Assembly: GCF_964355755.1 (NCBI RefSeq)
Contig: NC_092672.1
Span: 26,904,501 to 26,968,500, forward strand
DNA from: Antedon mediterranea
Lineage: Eukaryota; Echinodermata; Crinoidea; Comatulida; Antedonidae
Direction of reading: 5' to 3'
DNA: 64,000 nt
The translations under genes and the position numbers were made by a program. Below the pieces are notes generated by a model, which saw nothing but the letters and a program-made list of their open reading frames with translations, was not told the origin of the DNA and did no database searches. Shown here one piece after another: positions 21,101 through 33,200 of this stretch. Each line of letters begins with the position of its first letter. Within the stretch, counting starts at the first letter, position 1.

Positions 21101-24100
21101 AACTTGTACAGTAAAGTCTAGATCCATATCATCTAGACCATGATGTCTGTAACAGGAGAAAACAGGCTTCTTTTTTAGATGAGTTTCTTTGCGAGATTAG
21201 TTTTGCAAACTAAAGAATGGGATTTCTTTTCGAAATGAATGCTGTAAATTTTGTGAATTGCAATAATATGGATTTTTAATGGAATTAAACTTTTAAAATG
21301 ATAATATAAACTTGATCATTTCATATTCAAATAGTCTATCTTGAAAAGAAGCCCACTGCGCTTGATTTTCGAGGGGGTGGGGGGCTTCAATTCGAGATGG
21401 ATTTCTTTTTTAGGTTTTACGGTATAAGACTACTTTCTTCAAATGGCATATTAAAGGCAGCTGATTTAAAGTTATGACCTCTAACCTTTGTTTGTATTCT
21501 TGTAACATCATCCAAGGGGTCAGCTGACCAGCCTTGGTACACAATTCATATACTCTTGTGTCTTCTATTAAAATATTGTTAAAATACTGAAAGAATGAAA
21601 TCAGTTGGTTGTATGTTATACAATACAATCAAGTAGACAAAAATATTTTATCATAATTGTTTTATGACAGAATTACCTCCAAGTCATCAGTATCGCTAGC
21701 TTTTTTCTCTCCCAGACACAAATTTGGAATTAAAATTTCTAGAGTTGCTCGGGCTGAAATGCAAAGAAAATAGTTATTACTGATACAAGACAAATTATGT
21801 ACACAATATAGAAAACGGATACAATCTGGGATATACACAGGGCCGACATTCATCTTTCGAAATGTGCTGGCATGTCGCATAAATACCTATACGTTGTTGA
21901 ACTCACCTGCTTCATTCTTGGCTTGTTTCTTACTAATTGCTGCTCCTTTGCCATACTGTGTTCCATCAATCTCAGCAATGGCCTCAAACGGTGTGCTCAT
22001 GTTTTCTGTGGGGGAAAATGCAAATGTTCCCAGTTTAATACCTTGGCTGGCGGATCTTTTTAAAGGTTCTATCACATATGTCAAAACAAATAATTAATAC
22101 TTTTTACAAAAAACACAACTATCGGAAGTTATATTCACATTATCGTCTAGGTGCATCTGTTCAGCCGTATCCTGTGAAATTGTGATGTACTATGACATAT
22201 ACATGCTGGTTACAAACATTCTAAGTCAACACTGCTTTTGATGGGTGTTATTCGCAGCGCCCTGGATAAAACCAATATGCAATAAAACTCGTTGCTGAAG
22301 GCGACTTGTTAAGCCTGTTTCTTTCTAGGCAATTTTATTCAGGCAAATCTAACATTTTCTGTAGAAGTAAATTTATTGACTCACCACATTCATTGTATAT
22401 ATACTTTGGCTGCACTTTCATCACTCTTTGAGCATATTCATGCAATATACATACAGGTGTTTTGTCTTTTGAATTTATTACAAAATCTATCATAAAACAA
22501 AAGTTTTAGTGAGGTATTTATAGGGAATTAACTAAATTTAGAGTTTCTTATCTTCACCTTGTAACATTCCTACAATACAGTATATTGTTTAAAATAACTT
22601 TCATAACAACATTATCAATTCTAAAATAGGCTTTTGGCACTGACTTGTAAAAGGTGATGATTGGATTGACCAAATTCGCTATATACATTATGAAAATCAA
22701 ATTGCCTACTGTCCTAAAGTTTAGTCAAAACGTTTTCACATTACATGATGATGTAACGATGACATAGTGTCTATGCTCTCCTGAGGCAAGAGAGATAACA
22801 CATTTGTAATGAACAATAATGTAAAACAACAGAAGTAAATGATCAATATTCAACATGGAAAACTTCAGATTTATTTCTATTTACCTTTTTTGCCCTTTCC
22901 TGATTTCTCTGACCCAGGAATCTGACAAGTTATTAGACTTGATTTCCCAGGCTGAAAAATGGAAATAAATTTATTTATAAGTCCTTAGTTTACATTTCTC
23001 ACTGCCTTTTGTTAGCCTTTCTCAGTGATGGTTGCTCTGCCTTGTTATTGGCCAGCTTTTTGTGTTGGGTTTCAATTTAATTTGTTTAGCTAGATACCCA
23101 CATCACTGATAACACCTGCGAGGTATGTACTGACTGGTCTATGCACCTTAAATTGCTGGTAAACGGAAGCAGCGATGTGGGTTCGATTGGTTTTGTTTTA
23201 TTTCGATTTTTGTCAAAATTATCAGTAGTATTTAGGTTTCAAGGACTATGTTTTTTTCATGGTTTTTCACAAGCGCCTTGAACATTTTTGTGGATATGTG
23301 CGCTATATAAATCTTATTATTATTATTATAGGGCTTTTATGCGGGTAGGTTTGTTTTAAATTTGAAATTAAGAAAATGTATAAATATAAGAAATACTAAA
23401 TATTAACCATTTTATTCAAGTTGACTTACAAGCTGTGGACGATCAAGGCTTTCTTTTAACTGCTTGTTGTGTCTTCTTTTATCTGCATACGTTCTAAACA
23501 AAATAAAAAAATAATTTAGAGCTTTCAATTTGTGATAACCAAGAACCTAGTTACGCCATTATAATTGTGGAGACGTTGGGACATTTAGTATGAGGATCCC
23601 TGTATTGTTTGGCTAAAAGCCATCAATGCAACATTGTGGTATAGAGGTATGAACGCAAGGCTAGTATAGTGTCTCTTAAGGTTGTAGGTTTCCCACTCAT
23701 ATGTACTCATGCACATTTAATGTACTCATATGTACTTTTGCATGTTGTCATAATTTGACTTTATACATGTGTCCAAAGGCAAGTTACTAAAAAATCTCAA
23801 TAATAAGAATAAGCAAAAAGCAAAACCAAAACTATAAAGTAAAACAGCCAATAAAAAATGTATAAAATCAAATTATGACAATATGGCAAAACATCTGACC
23901 AATTTTCAAATTCAGTAAAAGTTTCCAATTCAGTAAAAGTGGAAACTTAATCAAAGTTGGTACTTAAAAGAATTAACACTGCAAAGGTTTCTCTGCAATC
24001 AAAAGTATTAATAATGGCAAACCAAAATACAAAATATGTGTACAAAAAAATAACATTAGTAATTTTAATCTAGAAAAATAGCAAAACAGCGAACTTACTT

Positions 24101-26696
24101 GAATTTTTTAACTGTTAATGTTTCAAATTCAAATAAGTTAACAAGGTAATTATGCAGCTCAACTGAATCTGTGGACAAAAATATTAGTAATAAAATTAGA
24201 AAAAAGAAGGTATTTCAAGTACAACTATTAGGAGGAAAACAATTAAGGGGCAACTTTTACTCACAATTGGTCAGGAAAAGGAGATTGGTTTAATTATAGT
24301 TGGTCATTATAAACCCCATTTTGCAACTCAAAAGTGTCCCTGACCCCGTAATAGGGATGTCTCCTGAGTTGGCTATAGTGTTCAAACATATATTACCCCT
24401 CGTTTTGTGGGAAAGTGTCTCTTTAATATTAGTGTCCCTTGAATAAGGGTGTCCCAAAGGAGGGGTTCTTTTTTCTCATCATTCATTACATACCCACAGA
24501 CTCATCTTTGCAAACATGTATTTTATCAGGAGCATTCTGTGTTGTCACACCATTGCTTAATTCTGATTTAGTAGCTCCTGTAAACAAAAAAAATTATTGT
24601 TTTTTTCTAAATAGTTACAGTATATAAAAACGTGCTAATATTAATTAATTTTCATTTGGAATGATGTGCATCCAGAGAGATAGGTAATAACTACAAAAAG
24701 ATCTGAGACGACAGTGCCAATATTAATGTAAAAATCTAGGTGTTTTTTCAATACATACATGCCATTTGTACACTGGACAAAAGACAAGTTCTACTACCAT
24801 GGAGCGTGTTGGCCACAAACCTATGCCAACGAAGCACCTGTGGATAATGGTGCCCATTTGGCAATTAAATGATATCTAAAATAAAGAATTTAACTAAAGT
24901 AGAAACGACACTTAAAGGAACTACTTCAGGGCCAAATTACTGTCAACTTAATAGGGATGTTCTCTGAATAGGAGCTGGCGTTTAAACATTCCACATGTTA
25001 ACCATTTAAAGGAAAAATGTCCTGTTTATACAGTTTCCCCCAGGTTAATAGGATGTCATCTTTTTAGAAGTGTCTTCTTAATAGAGATGCCTATTGTAAT
25101 AACTACTATAAAAGTGTATCGAACCTGACTCTTCCTGGTTTTTGTCTGTTGATTTTTCTTTGTGTTCATCAATTGATTTTTCATCTTGAAGATCTGGATT
25201 TCCAGGAAGGCCATCATCACGTGTAACATCTACCTGTGTACTTATGCTGGTATCTCTAACAATGTGGGAATTTCCATCAGAATTGGAATCTCCCAATGGG
25301 TTGGAATTTCCCTCAGGATGGCAAGTTTTTTCTTTAGTATTTGAATTCCTGAAAGGGCAACCATTGGCATCAGGAAGTTCTTCGTTAGTACTGTTTGTAA
25401 GGTTTCCAGTTTCCAGCTTTGACTCCTGTGCTTCTTCCCTATCCTGGTTTTGTTCCAGAGCATCTGCATCATTTTTCTGCAGCTCTCCCATTTCTCTCTT
25501 TAGCTCACGTTTATAATGAAGGCAAGGTATACTAGTTACTGGCACTTTGTGTCGCTGCAAAGAAATATTTAAGATTGCGTTTTATTTACACATGATGATA
25601 AAAGATGGTTCTAGAGTAGTATGTACATAGACAATTGTTGACTTACCCTCGCACTGCCACTGCCTAGTAGATATGGCCTGGACCATACACACACTCTAGT
25701 TGATCTATGTAGGTAAAGATGCATGCCAGAATCATGAGCAATTTGAACCCAGTCGTCTGGAAGACCTTCAATTGGTTCATGACCTTTTTCTAAAAAAATT
25801 GTAAAATAAAAAGTGGATAGAAGGCATTTCGGTTTAAATACCCTTCACATTAAACACCAGAGAAACATCTCGGACAAGATAATCTGCAGAGATCCCATTC
25901 ACAAATATGTATTTCAATCAACACCAACCATGCCACTCTTTCTGGGTTTTTTTTAGTCGATGTGAATAGTACCAGTGTAGCACTCTGGTGTTTCTCCGGA
26001 GTTTAATGTGAAAGGGGTATAGTGGGTATGAATGTTAACTGAATAATAACGATAACTGAAATTTATTCAAAATTAAATTACAATATTACCTTTAAGAACA
26101 ATTTTGTGACGTATAGCCACGATGCCTTGTGGATTATCCAGTGATGGTTCCATGGATTCCTTCTCCTCCTTCACACGTTGATTATAGTCTTCCTCCAACA
26201 TGGCATCAACATCAATACCACTTCCCCAACTATCAGCATCATCATCGTCGTCGTCGTCTTCAAGTATGACCATATCATCAGGCATTTCTTCAAGTTTATC
26301 TTTTAATGTATCATTTTTAAGTTGCGTGTCCTCAGACTCTCCATCAAGAGTCACATGAGTTCTACGCATTGCTCCTTTCTCAGAGCGCTGCAACGTAATT
26401 TTGATATCGGAGGCAGCAGACTCGTTATCTGAAGTGTTCAGTTTCTGGCGTTTTACATCCGGTTCTGGAGAAGACTCCGATTGTAGAAATGTTACGTTTC
26501 GACGTTTAACATTCTTAGAAATGCTAACTGTTAAAGTTGGTATGACAGAGTCCTCGCTGCCACAGTCACTACCCACGTTTGATGCACCAGGTAGTGGAGG
26601 TGGGAGCGGAGGTATGGCACGGTCTTCCAATGGCGGTGGCGGTGCAGGTGAACTGTCCATCATATCACTACAATTCTCTACACTAGTCTCTTCCAT
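18182..26696 (-). CDS. DGCR8: DGCR8/Pasha, microprocessor complex subunit
   Basis: RNA-binding partner of Drosha in pri-miRNA cleavage in the nucleus. Fourteen coding exons agree in phase: 26696-26090, 25789-25647, 25554-25125, 24577-24494, 24168-24099, 23493-23430, 22951-22885, 22486-22385, 22005-21907, 21753-21677, 21586-21486, 21146-21047, 20650-20510, 18400-18182; 767 residues (human 773). Features: acidic, proline-rich N-terminus with an Asp run near 150; WW-type domain from W216 to P241 (WVQIAHDSG to VWSRP); TSIPCLHYK with C261, matching the heme-ligand Pro-Cys of human DGCR8; dimer/heme region [11 protein letters not shown]; dsRBD1 about 492-565 ([30 protein letters not shown]); dsRBD2 about 600-672 ([29 protein letters not shown]); C-terminal Drosha-binding helix [12 protein letters not shown] onward. 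No frame breaks. 5' untranslated exons are uncertain; a donor at 28227 is a candidate. It converges on the oxidase and diverges from STN1. Confidence 0.97.
18842..19671. mobile_element. Foldback element with GGCCGAGTTGACTT arrays, in the last DGCR8 intron
   Basis: The element spans 18851-19662, flanked by CCCTGTTAC at 18842-18850 and 19663-19671. The left arm holds seven or more units of the type AAGTCAACTCGGCC/AAGTCGGCCCC; the right arm holds the inverse, GGCCGAGTTGACTTG. Both arms end at the interior with the same GCACTTTTTGCGTTCCATAC and its complement. The middle is AT-rich and non-coding. It resembles the TTTCGGCCGCC foldback in design but shares no obvious sequence with it. Confidence 0.8.
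19975..20240. mobile_element. TTAA MITE (AGATGTATTGTCCCCC family), copy 2
   Basis: The element 19979-20236 has ends AGATGTATTGTCTCCC and GGGGGACAATACATCT, with TTAA on both sides (19975-19978 and 20237-20240). It is the best-preserved of four copies and lies in the last DGCR8 intron. A TTAA target suggests piggyBac- or Kolobok-type mobilisation, by inference only. Confidence 0.8.
20300..20470. repeat. About 71-bp tandem repeat (AAAGTGTCCCTTAATAGGG)
   Basis: Three starts of TTTCACAGGAAAGTGTCCCT at about 20303, 20373 and 20443, with near-identical intervening sequence (GAATATTGGTTAACTG). Diverged relatives of the phrase AAGTGTCCC with ATAGGG occur at about 19.9, 24.35 and 24.95 kb, all in DGCR8 introns. 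Confidence 0.75.
20815..20888 (-). repeat. tRNA(Gly)-like SINE fragment
   Basis: The minus strand reads GTAGATTGGTGGGTCACATT (A-box-like), then CTTGCCTTCCAATCCCAAGG (an anticodon arm with TCC) and a decayed B box. The stems are imperfect. It lies in the DGCR8 intron between exons 12 and 13. Confidence 0.4.
23250..23335 (+). mobile_element. SINE/LINE 3' tail (GCGCTATATAAATC with TTATTA repeats)
   Basis: CAAGCGCCTTGAACATTTTT, then TGTGCGCTATATAAATC and tandem TTATTATTATTA form a 3' tail shared by many tRNA-SINEs and L2/CR1-type LINEs. The upstream limit is not clear; it may reach to about 22.99 kb. Confidence 0.55.
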
Positions 26697-27092
26697 ATCG
26701 TCGATTTTAAAATTTAAACCCGACCAAAATAATTAAATATTATTTAAAAATGTAATCGTTTCTATTTTATATTTGTGGTCAGAAAGATAGAACTGTACAA
26801 CTCTTTTCATTAATAATGATAAGGAATTTGAAAAGAAACCTTATCGATATCACTGGAAAGATATATACAGTTTGTCAAAGACATAATATCTGTAAAACAA
26901 AAAAGTGTAGATTAGCCTTTTAATTTAATGAATAATAGCTTTTCAAATTTATACATTCACGGAAAATGGTATGTATCCTCAGCTGCAGGTCAGCACAGAC
27001 AAACTTTGACTTTTCTTTCAACAGCCTGAAATGAAAGATACAAAATAAATAGTGTAATCGATTTACAATATCGGTCGCGACCTAATTTTTGT

Positions 27093-27897
27093 CACGGTTA
27101 TGGAACGATCAAATTCATGAAACTCCAAAAAGGACAAAATATAGCATGATCATTTCGGCCGCCAGGTATGGCGCACCAAATTGAAATAGCCAGAAATAAC
27201 TGTACAGTACTACAGTGAAAAAAATAAAAAAATAACCAAGTCTATGGTATGGAACGCCACAGAGAACTATGGTCATTTAAACCAGAGATCAGTTGTGTAA
27301 TGGGCTAAATACATTTTTTTTGCCGTAGATTTAAAGTTATATTACGGTATTTTACCATCTGAATATTTTTGACAAAATAAATATTTATTAAATGTTTATT
27401 TATATTTTTATTTTACAGGTCTTGCTTTGTAAAAATGTGTTTATTTATGAATATAATAAATGTGAAACATACGACTGTGTTTTTGACTGGCACATAAAAA
27501 AAACACCTTCTTCTTCTTATTAAAAAAATATCATTAATATTCACTGTAGTGATGGCAAAGTGCACGCCATAAATTATGGCATAAATATCGCTGCTGTTTC
27601 TGGAATTGAAGACCGCCGAGTCGGCTTAATAATACAGTGTTTAGTAAAAATTAAATTTTAACACACATGGCGTGTCATACATATTCAAGAATAATTACAA
27701 TTCTGGCGGCCGAAATGAACAATACATATTTTGTCTTTTTTGGCGATTCATTCTTATTCTTATTCTTTTATTGCCAAATATAAAATACATGAAAAACACG
27801 ACATACAAAAAAAAAAATCATGAATTTGGCAATTCCATAACCGGCGGCCGAAATGACTGGCGGCCGAAATGACTGGCGGCCGAAATGATCAGACACC
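27093..27897. mobile_element. Foldback element with TTTCGGCCGCC arrays, copy 2
   Basis: Closely matches the element at 5411-6039: it shares ACCAAATTGAAATA, AACTGTACAGTA, GTTTCTGGAATTGAAGACCG and the right-hand GGCGGCCGAAATGACTGG array (three copies) ending GATCAGACACC. The left array is missing, so the left end is truncated or rearranged, and no target duplication is visible. Bases about 27430-27540 and 27745-27825 look like extra insertions relative to copy 1. It lies just upstream of the DGCR8 coding region. Confidence 0.75.
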
Positions 27898-27989
27898 CTA
27901 TTAATGACATCGGTCACATTTGAAGTCGGTCACGTTTTATTGCAGTCGCAATAAATCAGGGCCGAATCGTTTTCCGTTATCAACCGTAC

Positions 27990-28200
27990 AAGCCTAGCTA
28001 GCCTAGGCCTAGCTAAGTAGCTCGTAGTAGCCTAGGCCTCTAAAGTCTGGCTAGGCTAGTCCTAGCTAGCAAAGCAAGGAGAATAGGGCTAGGCCTAGGC
28101 TAGGCCTAGACCTAATGATGCTATCGTGTGGCGTTACTAAATACTAGCCTACTAGCTTAGGCCTAGGCTAGGCCTATACAAGGTCTAACTAGCCTATTAT
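27990..28200. repeat. AGGCCT/CCTAGG-rich cluster upstream of DGCR8
   Basis: Dense TAGGCCTAGGC, CTAGCTAGCC and GGCTAGGCCTAG motifs next to the candidate DGCR8 5' exon. May be a low-complexity promoter-proximal sequence. Confidence 0.55.
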
Positions 28201-28226
28201 ATTTCAGAAAGATTCAGATATTCTTA

Positions 28227-28330
28227 CCATGACCATCAATACTAAGTTTCCATCAGTTTAGTTGATGTTAAAGACAAAATTATTCTCAACAAACAAAGAG
28301 ACTCACTTTCTCGATTCCATTGTTTTTTCA
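28227..28330 (-). promoter_or_regulatory. Candidate DGCR8 5' untranslated exon and promoter region
   Basis: On the minus strand, GGTCATG is followed by GTAAGAATAT, a good 5' splice site at 28227. Acceptor-like TTCATTTCAG (about 27.03 kb) and TTTGTTTTACAG (about 26.89 kb) lie between it and the start codon. No TATA box is obvious. This is a splice-signal argument only. Confidence 0.3.
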
Positions 28331-28373
28331 TTATGGGACGCTCAAAGTGCATATCGATATTTATTAATTTTTA

Positions 28374-29985
28374 TCTATATATAAATTTACGTAAGGGCAA
28401 AATTCGGTAAATCGCACCTTACTTCTAGAATGTTTACTCGATGGTATATACAGTTGGTTTGTACTTTCGGTACTGATTTTAACCACCTGATGTAAGCCTG
28501 TTTACTAATTAAATTAAGTTAGATAATTATTTATTGACGATTAAAACGAATTTAGGTTCAACGATTTGCCCCAAATAGGGGTGTTTTCCGATCATGGTAT
28601 ACACTGTCTAATGGAGACAGACAATAATACGAGGATGCTTCGCATTTTCCTATCTCCTCCTAAGATAATTGTTTTTAATGGCTGAAAACCGGTTGAACAG
28701 CTCGAGTACAGCATCATAATATTGAAGACAGGCCGATTTTCTTTAAAAAATACTATTTTGATAGATTTAATATACGTTTATACAAATGTATTGATTTGCG
28801 ATGAATGAAACATTCCAATCTCTGTTCCACAAGTGTCTATTCCCTCAGGCGTCGTAAAGGCAAGTACTGTATACTCATAACAAAAATTCGATCCATTTTT
28901 TTTTTCAACCAACCCAACCATTTCAATCTGTGCTGCAGAGGTTGGATATAAAATTTTTTTTAACGGATAATGAGCTAGCGTTTTCACTCGCCGTATATTA
29001 TGTACACATCTTTATTATTGCAGTCAAACCACCCACATCACCACCCTTCCCTCACTGGCATGAGTAGCGTTGTAAAACCAGTAGAGGATGGGCCTACGGT
29101 ACATCACATGCCCTAAACGCAGAACAACTTTGGTGGGTAGGGTAGGAACCAACTTAAGTATGAATTGGCTCTAAGAAACAATTGAAAACCATTAGGCCTA
29201 CTAATTAAGTTGAGTTAGATAATTTAATATTTATTGACGATTATATCGAATTTATGATTTTCCCCGAATAGAGGTGGTTTTTACAAATTGTTTTATATTA
29301 TATAAACAAATCCAAAGGCAAATTACTGAGAAAAATGACAATGCTGTGGGTATCAGTGGCTGGATCTCAATGGAGATACAAAAATAAAAATCGAAAAGCT
29401 AAATCAAAACGATAAAGTAAACAGCCAGAAAAGTTAGCAGAGCTTTCGGGCAACACTAGCCTTTCATCAGTGCATCATATTATATAAACATATACACGTC
29501 GCAGTGATGTATCGTTAGGCCTACATGTACTGTACTATTTCAATCGACTATGACGGTGATAGTTTCAACAAAGTATTAAATCGCAATGTTTTACTGTGTG
29601 TAGTGGTATATTATTTGTAAAACATGAAAAACAATTAATATTTTGTTACTAAATGGATAAAGAATATAGGCCTATTTAAAAATTGTTCCTCTTTGTACCC
29701 ATCCTCTTCCTCATCCCTCAACACTAATGTTACATACAAAACACAAATTAAGTTTGTTTAAATTTTACTTAAACAATTGGTCTCATTTTGTGACAAGTTT
29801 CTCTTTCGGAAGTAATTCCCAGGGTGCTAATTTTAGTTGAGTAAATAAATCACAGTGTCTATTTATTCGTTCCTGTAAACGACATGGATTATTGTCCTGC
29901 GGTACGTAGGCCCTACATTGAAATCGCCAGTTTTTTAACGCTGAAATTATTATGTAATTCGAGAACCATCTGTGGGTACGACCTA
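28374..29985. mobile_element. Non-autonomous Helitron, copy 1 (3' end lost)
   Basis: Starts TCTATATATAAATTTACG directly after an A and stays alignable with the copy at 55977-57427 over about 1.4 kb, up to GTGGGTACGACCT. The terminal hairpin and CTAG of copy 2 are missing here. A nested insertion lies at 29308-29476. It carries no Rep/helicase gene. Confidence 0.8.
29308..29476. mobile_element. Short insertion nested in Helitron copy 1
   Basis: Absent from Helitron copy 2 and flanked by a 14-base direct repeat, ATATTATATAAACA (29294-29307 and 29477-29490), so it looks like a retroposed SINE. It starts AATCCAAAGGCAAATTACTG; related sequence occurs at about 7325 and 23770, both in introns. It includes AAAGTAAACAGCCAGAAAAG and AGCTTTCGGGCAACACT. 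Confidence 0.65.
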
Positions 29986-30231
29986 TAATTTACAAACAAG
30001 GCTGCAATAAACGGTCGCTGACTAAATTTTGGTGGTCTTATTTGCATTAATATATAATTTTAAGACAATTTATGATGAAATTTACGCATTACCATCTTCA
30101 ATAATTATCAAAGGCTCACATGACGTTCCATAGGTGTTTTAGTTTACATTTTATTTTTATAGACGATTTTTATTTTGATCGCGCCAGCTTTAAATTTTGA
30201 TAAAAGTCTACTGTGTATATTACTGTTTGTC

Positions 30232-33200
30232 ATGGATAAAAATAATCCTATTAGCAAGGCTTTTGCTAAGCTGTATATTAAAGATATATTAGCGTTAAAA
30301 GGCGCAGGTAGGCCAAGTTAATTTCAAATAGAAGACCACCTATACGCCTAGGCCTAGGCTAGCTAGCCCGGGCCTTGGTCCTTGGGCGGTCCTTGGAATC
30401 CTCTACTACCCTTAGGCCTAGTTGCATCCATACTTTGTAGGCCAGCTACCCGCTGGCCTAACCCTGGCCCAAGCTCTGTCTGGTAGACTAACTAGCCATA
30501 AATCAATGTAAGCAGGAGGAGTATATTGGTTATATAGTGTAAAATACGATATAATTTACAGACACATAGGCTAACTACAGCAGCAGTTTTTTGTTTGTTT
30601 TATCAAACACAGTGAAATACAAAACAATTGGCACAATGACACGGAACAATAGAAGCCTCAACAAGCCTGGCATCCAACCCAACATATTGACTAACACCCC
30701 TATAAATAATAATGGAATAGTCCTATATTCAATACATGCCGAAAACTCAGGTTGATCCCCTACTACTACTACTACTGTAGCTAGAGGTGATGGGGAGATC
30801 AGAAATTTTGAAGGGCAGCTAACTACTATAATTATAAATACAAGCTTCCTTTAATACAAGCTTCGCTTTTTATGAATGGTGCCCCACTTATTTAAATCAG
30901 TATTTACTGTTAATTTTTATTTTCTGTGAATGACAAGAAGAGAAATAAATGTTTCTTTGATTGATTGATTGATGAGCGCCACTAACAACAAGCTGGAGGA
31001 GCAATTCAATAATAGCCAAGAAATACATTGACCGATCACAAACGAACTTAGTTTGGAAGATTGATGACATTACGCACAGACAGCTGGAGGCTCGCTTCCT
31101 GTCCCAAACCTCAGGCAGGGCAGCAGGCATCACAGAGGAAACCAGATAAGAAACATGGATGTGTATCAACTGTCAACAAAGGGGCCATTCATTAGACTTG
31201 GTCAAAAAAGATCAATGAAGAATCAGCAGAAATGGAGGATCAACTGACTTGGGGGTGAAAGAAGCCAAAGGTCCAGAGAACCAAATAGGAAAAAGAACCG
31301 CTCCTTCTCACAAACAACAAGTACTCAGTGAGCCAACCTGGAGGGACAAAGTAATTAGTGTACCAGATCTGACCACCCTAACAAAGGTCTCTAGATAGAG
31401 CCAATGATGAACAGGATGAAAGAATATAGTCCTGTCATCTCAACTACTATGATGAGGTGCCGAAATAACGCAGACGTACCAGAGCTCAAACAGGATGGTT
31501 GAGAATGCCAACAAGCAAATGGCAGCTGATGAGATTTGATGAGACAATTTTAACCTACTGTCATGTTTTTTCCAAACAATACACTTCAGTTTACTAGAGT
31601 CAGATCATGAAGGAAAACTAGCTGTGTCAGACAAGGAAAGGAAGCTAGTGAATACAAAACAATCCAGAACAAAATAATTATTTTGTTCTGGAACCAAAGT
31701 TGGAAAGTTATTCTCAGTGTCTGCAGATACATGTAGTTCCCGAGTTCAAATAGCTATTCTTTTCTTGGAACATCTGGTGGACCTTTAATTAAGCCAAAGT
31801 AACATATTTTAGATCCACAGATGGATTCAAGACATATTCTTGGAATGAGATTCAGAGCAGGGAAGGTGGGATAAATTAAATGGATCACCACATTGATGTA
31901 GGGACAGTATGGGCAATCAGCATATCCAACGGGCTCTCGGCCATTTGATGGGTAATTGAAATTGAGAGAGAGTGGAACCTAGACCCACACATTCAAAGAG
32001 AACTGGATTGTAAGCTACAGTAACTACAATAGTTACTGGAAGAATTGGAACCTGGATGTGAGGAACAGTGTGTTGTATCGCTGGTGGAAATTTGACAATG
32101 GAAAAGAGATAAAACATGGTGAGCGACTTGTGCTCCCAGAAGAATTTAAAAATATGGCTCTCAAAGAGCTCTATTTAGTGAAGACGAGTGGATGTGGATG
32201 GCATCAACAATTTTGACATGAGTATGTAGGGCAGTTTTTTTGCTCAATGGAAGACACAGTCAAGAAATGAAGCATCTTCAACAACGACCCATATGGAACC
32301 CATAGGGAACCCATAGGGAACCCAGATGGAAAGGGTCGATGTGAACATTTTGGATGAGATGTTTTGTAGACAATTAAGTGGTTCTGGGTTCCTTAACTCC
32401 ATATCGATCAAAGGAGTTATCTCATTTAGTCCTCAGATGGATGGATGACCAAGAGATTCAACCACACTTTGGTTAACATAGTGATATGCTCCACTTTAAC
32501 TAGAAATACTGGCCATACGCCAATATACACTTCACATACCTTGGGATAGAAGTCTCCCTTCCGGATTCGACGATGCCAACTATTTGGATGGAAGATGTAG
32601 AAGCATAATGGCGACGAGATAGCCCACTTGGACATTTACAGTGGGAAAGAAAAGGACCTGTTTGCTCAGAAAGAAGGAAAGTGTCAAATAGTAGGACAAA
32701 GAGAAAATTCCCAAGAAGCAATTTGTGTAGTAATAATTACTAATTGGGATAAACTAATTGAAAGTGTTTGTTGTGTTATGTGCAACTAAAAGTGAGAGTA
32801 TGGTTTAGCCACAGACTTTAACTATATAAGTGACAAACTCGACCAGAAAACAATTTTTTACCAATTTTTTTCAGTAGCTAATTTAAAAACGTGAACTCAT
32901 CAAAGTCAAACAAACAATTAAACTTCTTATTTATGATTTATATGCTATATAATATATTATTAAAATCTTCATTTTTTTTTTTTCTAAACAGAAATATTAC
33001 AATACAATGGTCATCAAATATGCAAAGTAGATATCTTTGGAATAGTTGTAAAAGTGACAGAAAAACACAAGTTTTTTATTTATGGGGGTAAGAGTTTAAA
33101 ATTCAAATTTATTTATCATAAAGATTTACACTAGAATAAGTTTTCCACAGTATGCATGTTCAACCATTCATGTTGGAGTTGATAGTTGATGCTTCTTTTG

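Noticed and set aside
26401-26736. Plus-strand open frame opposite the first DGCR8 coding exon
   Set aside because: Antisense shadow of the proline- and acid-rich DGCR8 N-terminus.
31030-31100. A TRAF/MATH domain fragment (frame reading TNLVWKIDDITHRQ)
   Set aside because: The words resemble the start of a MATH domain, but nothing downstream continues the fold, and the adjacent zinc knuckle and integrase fragments fit a decayed retrotransposon better.
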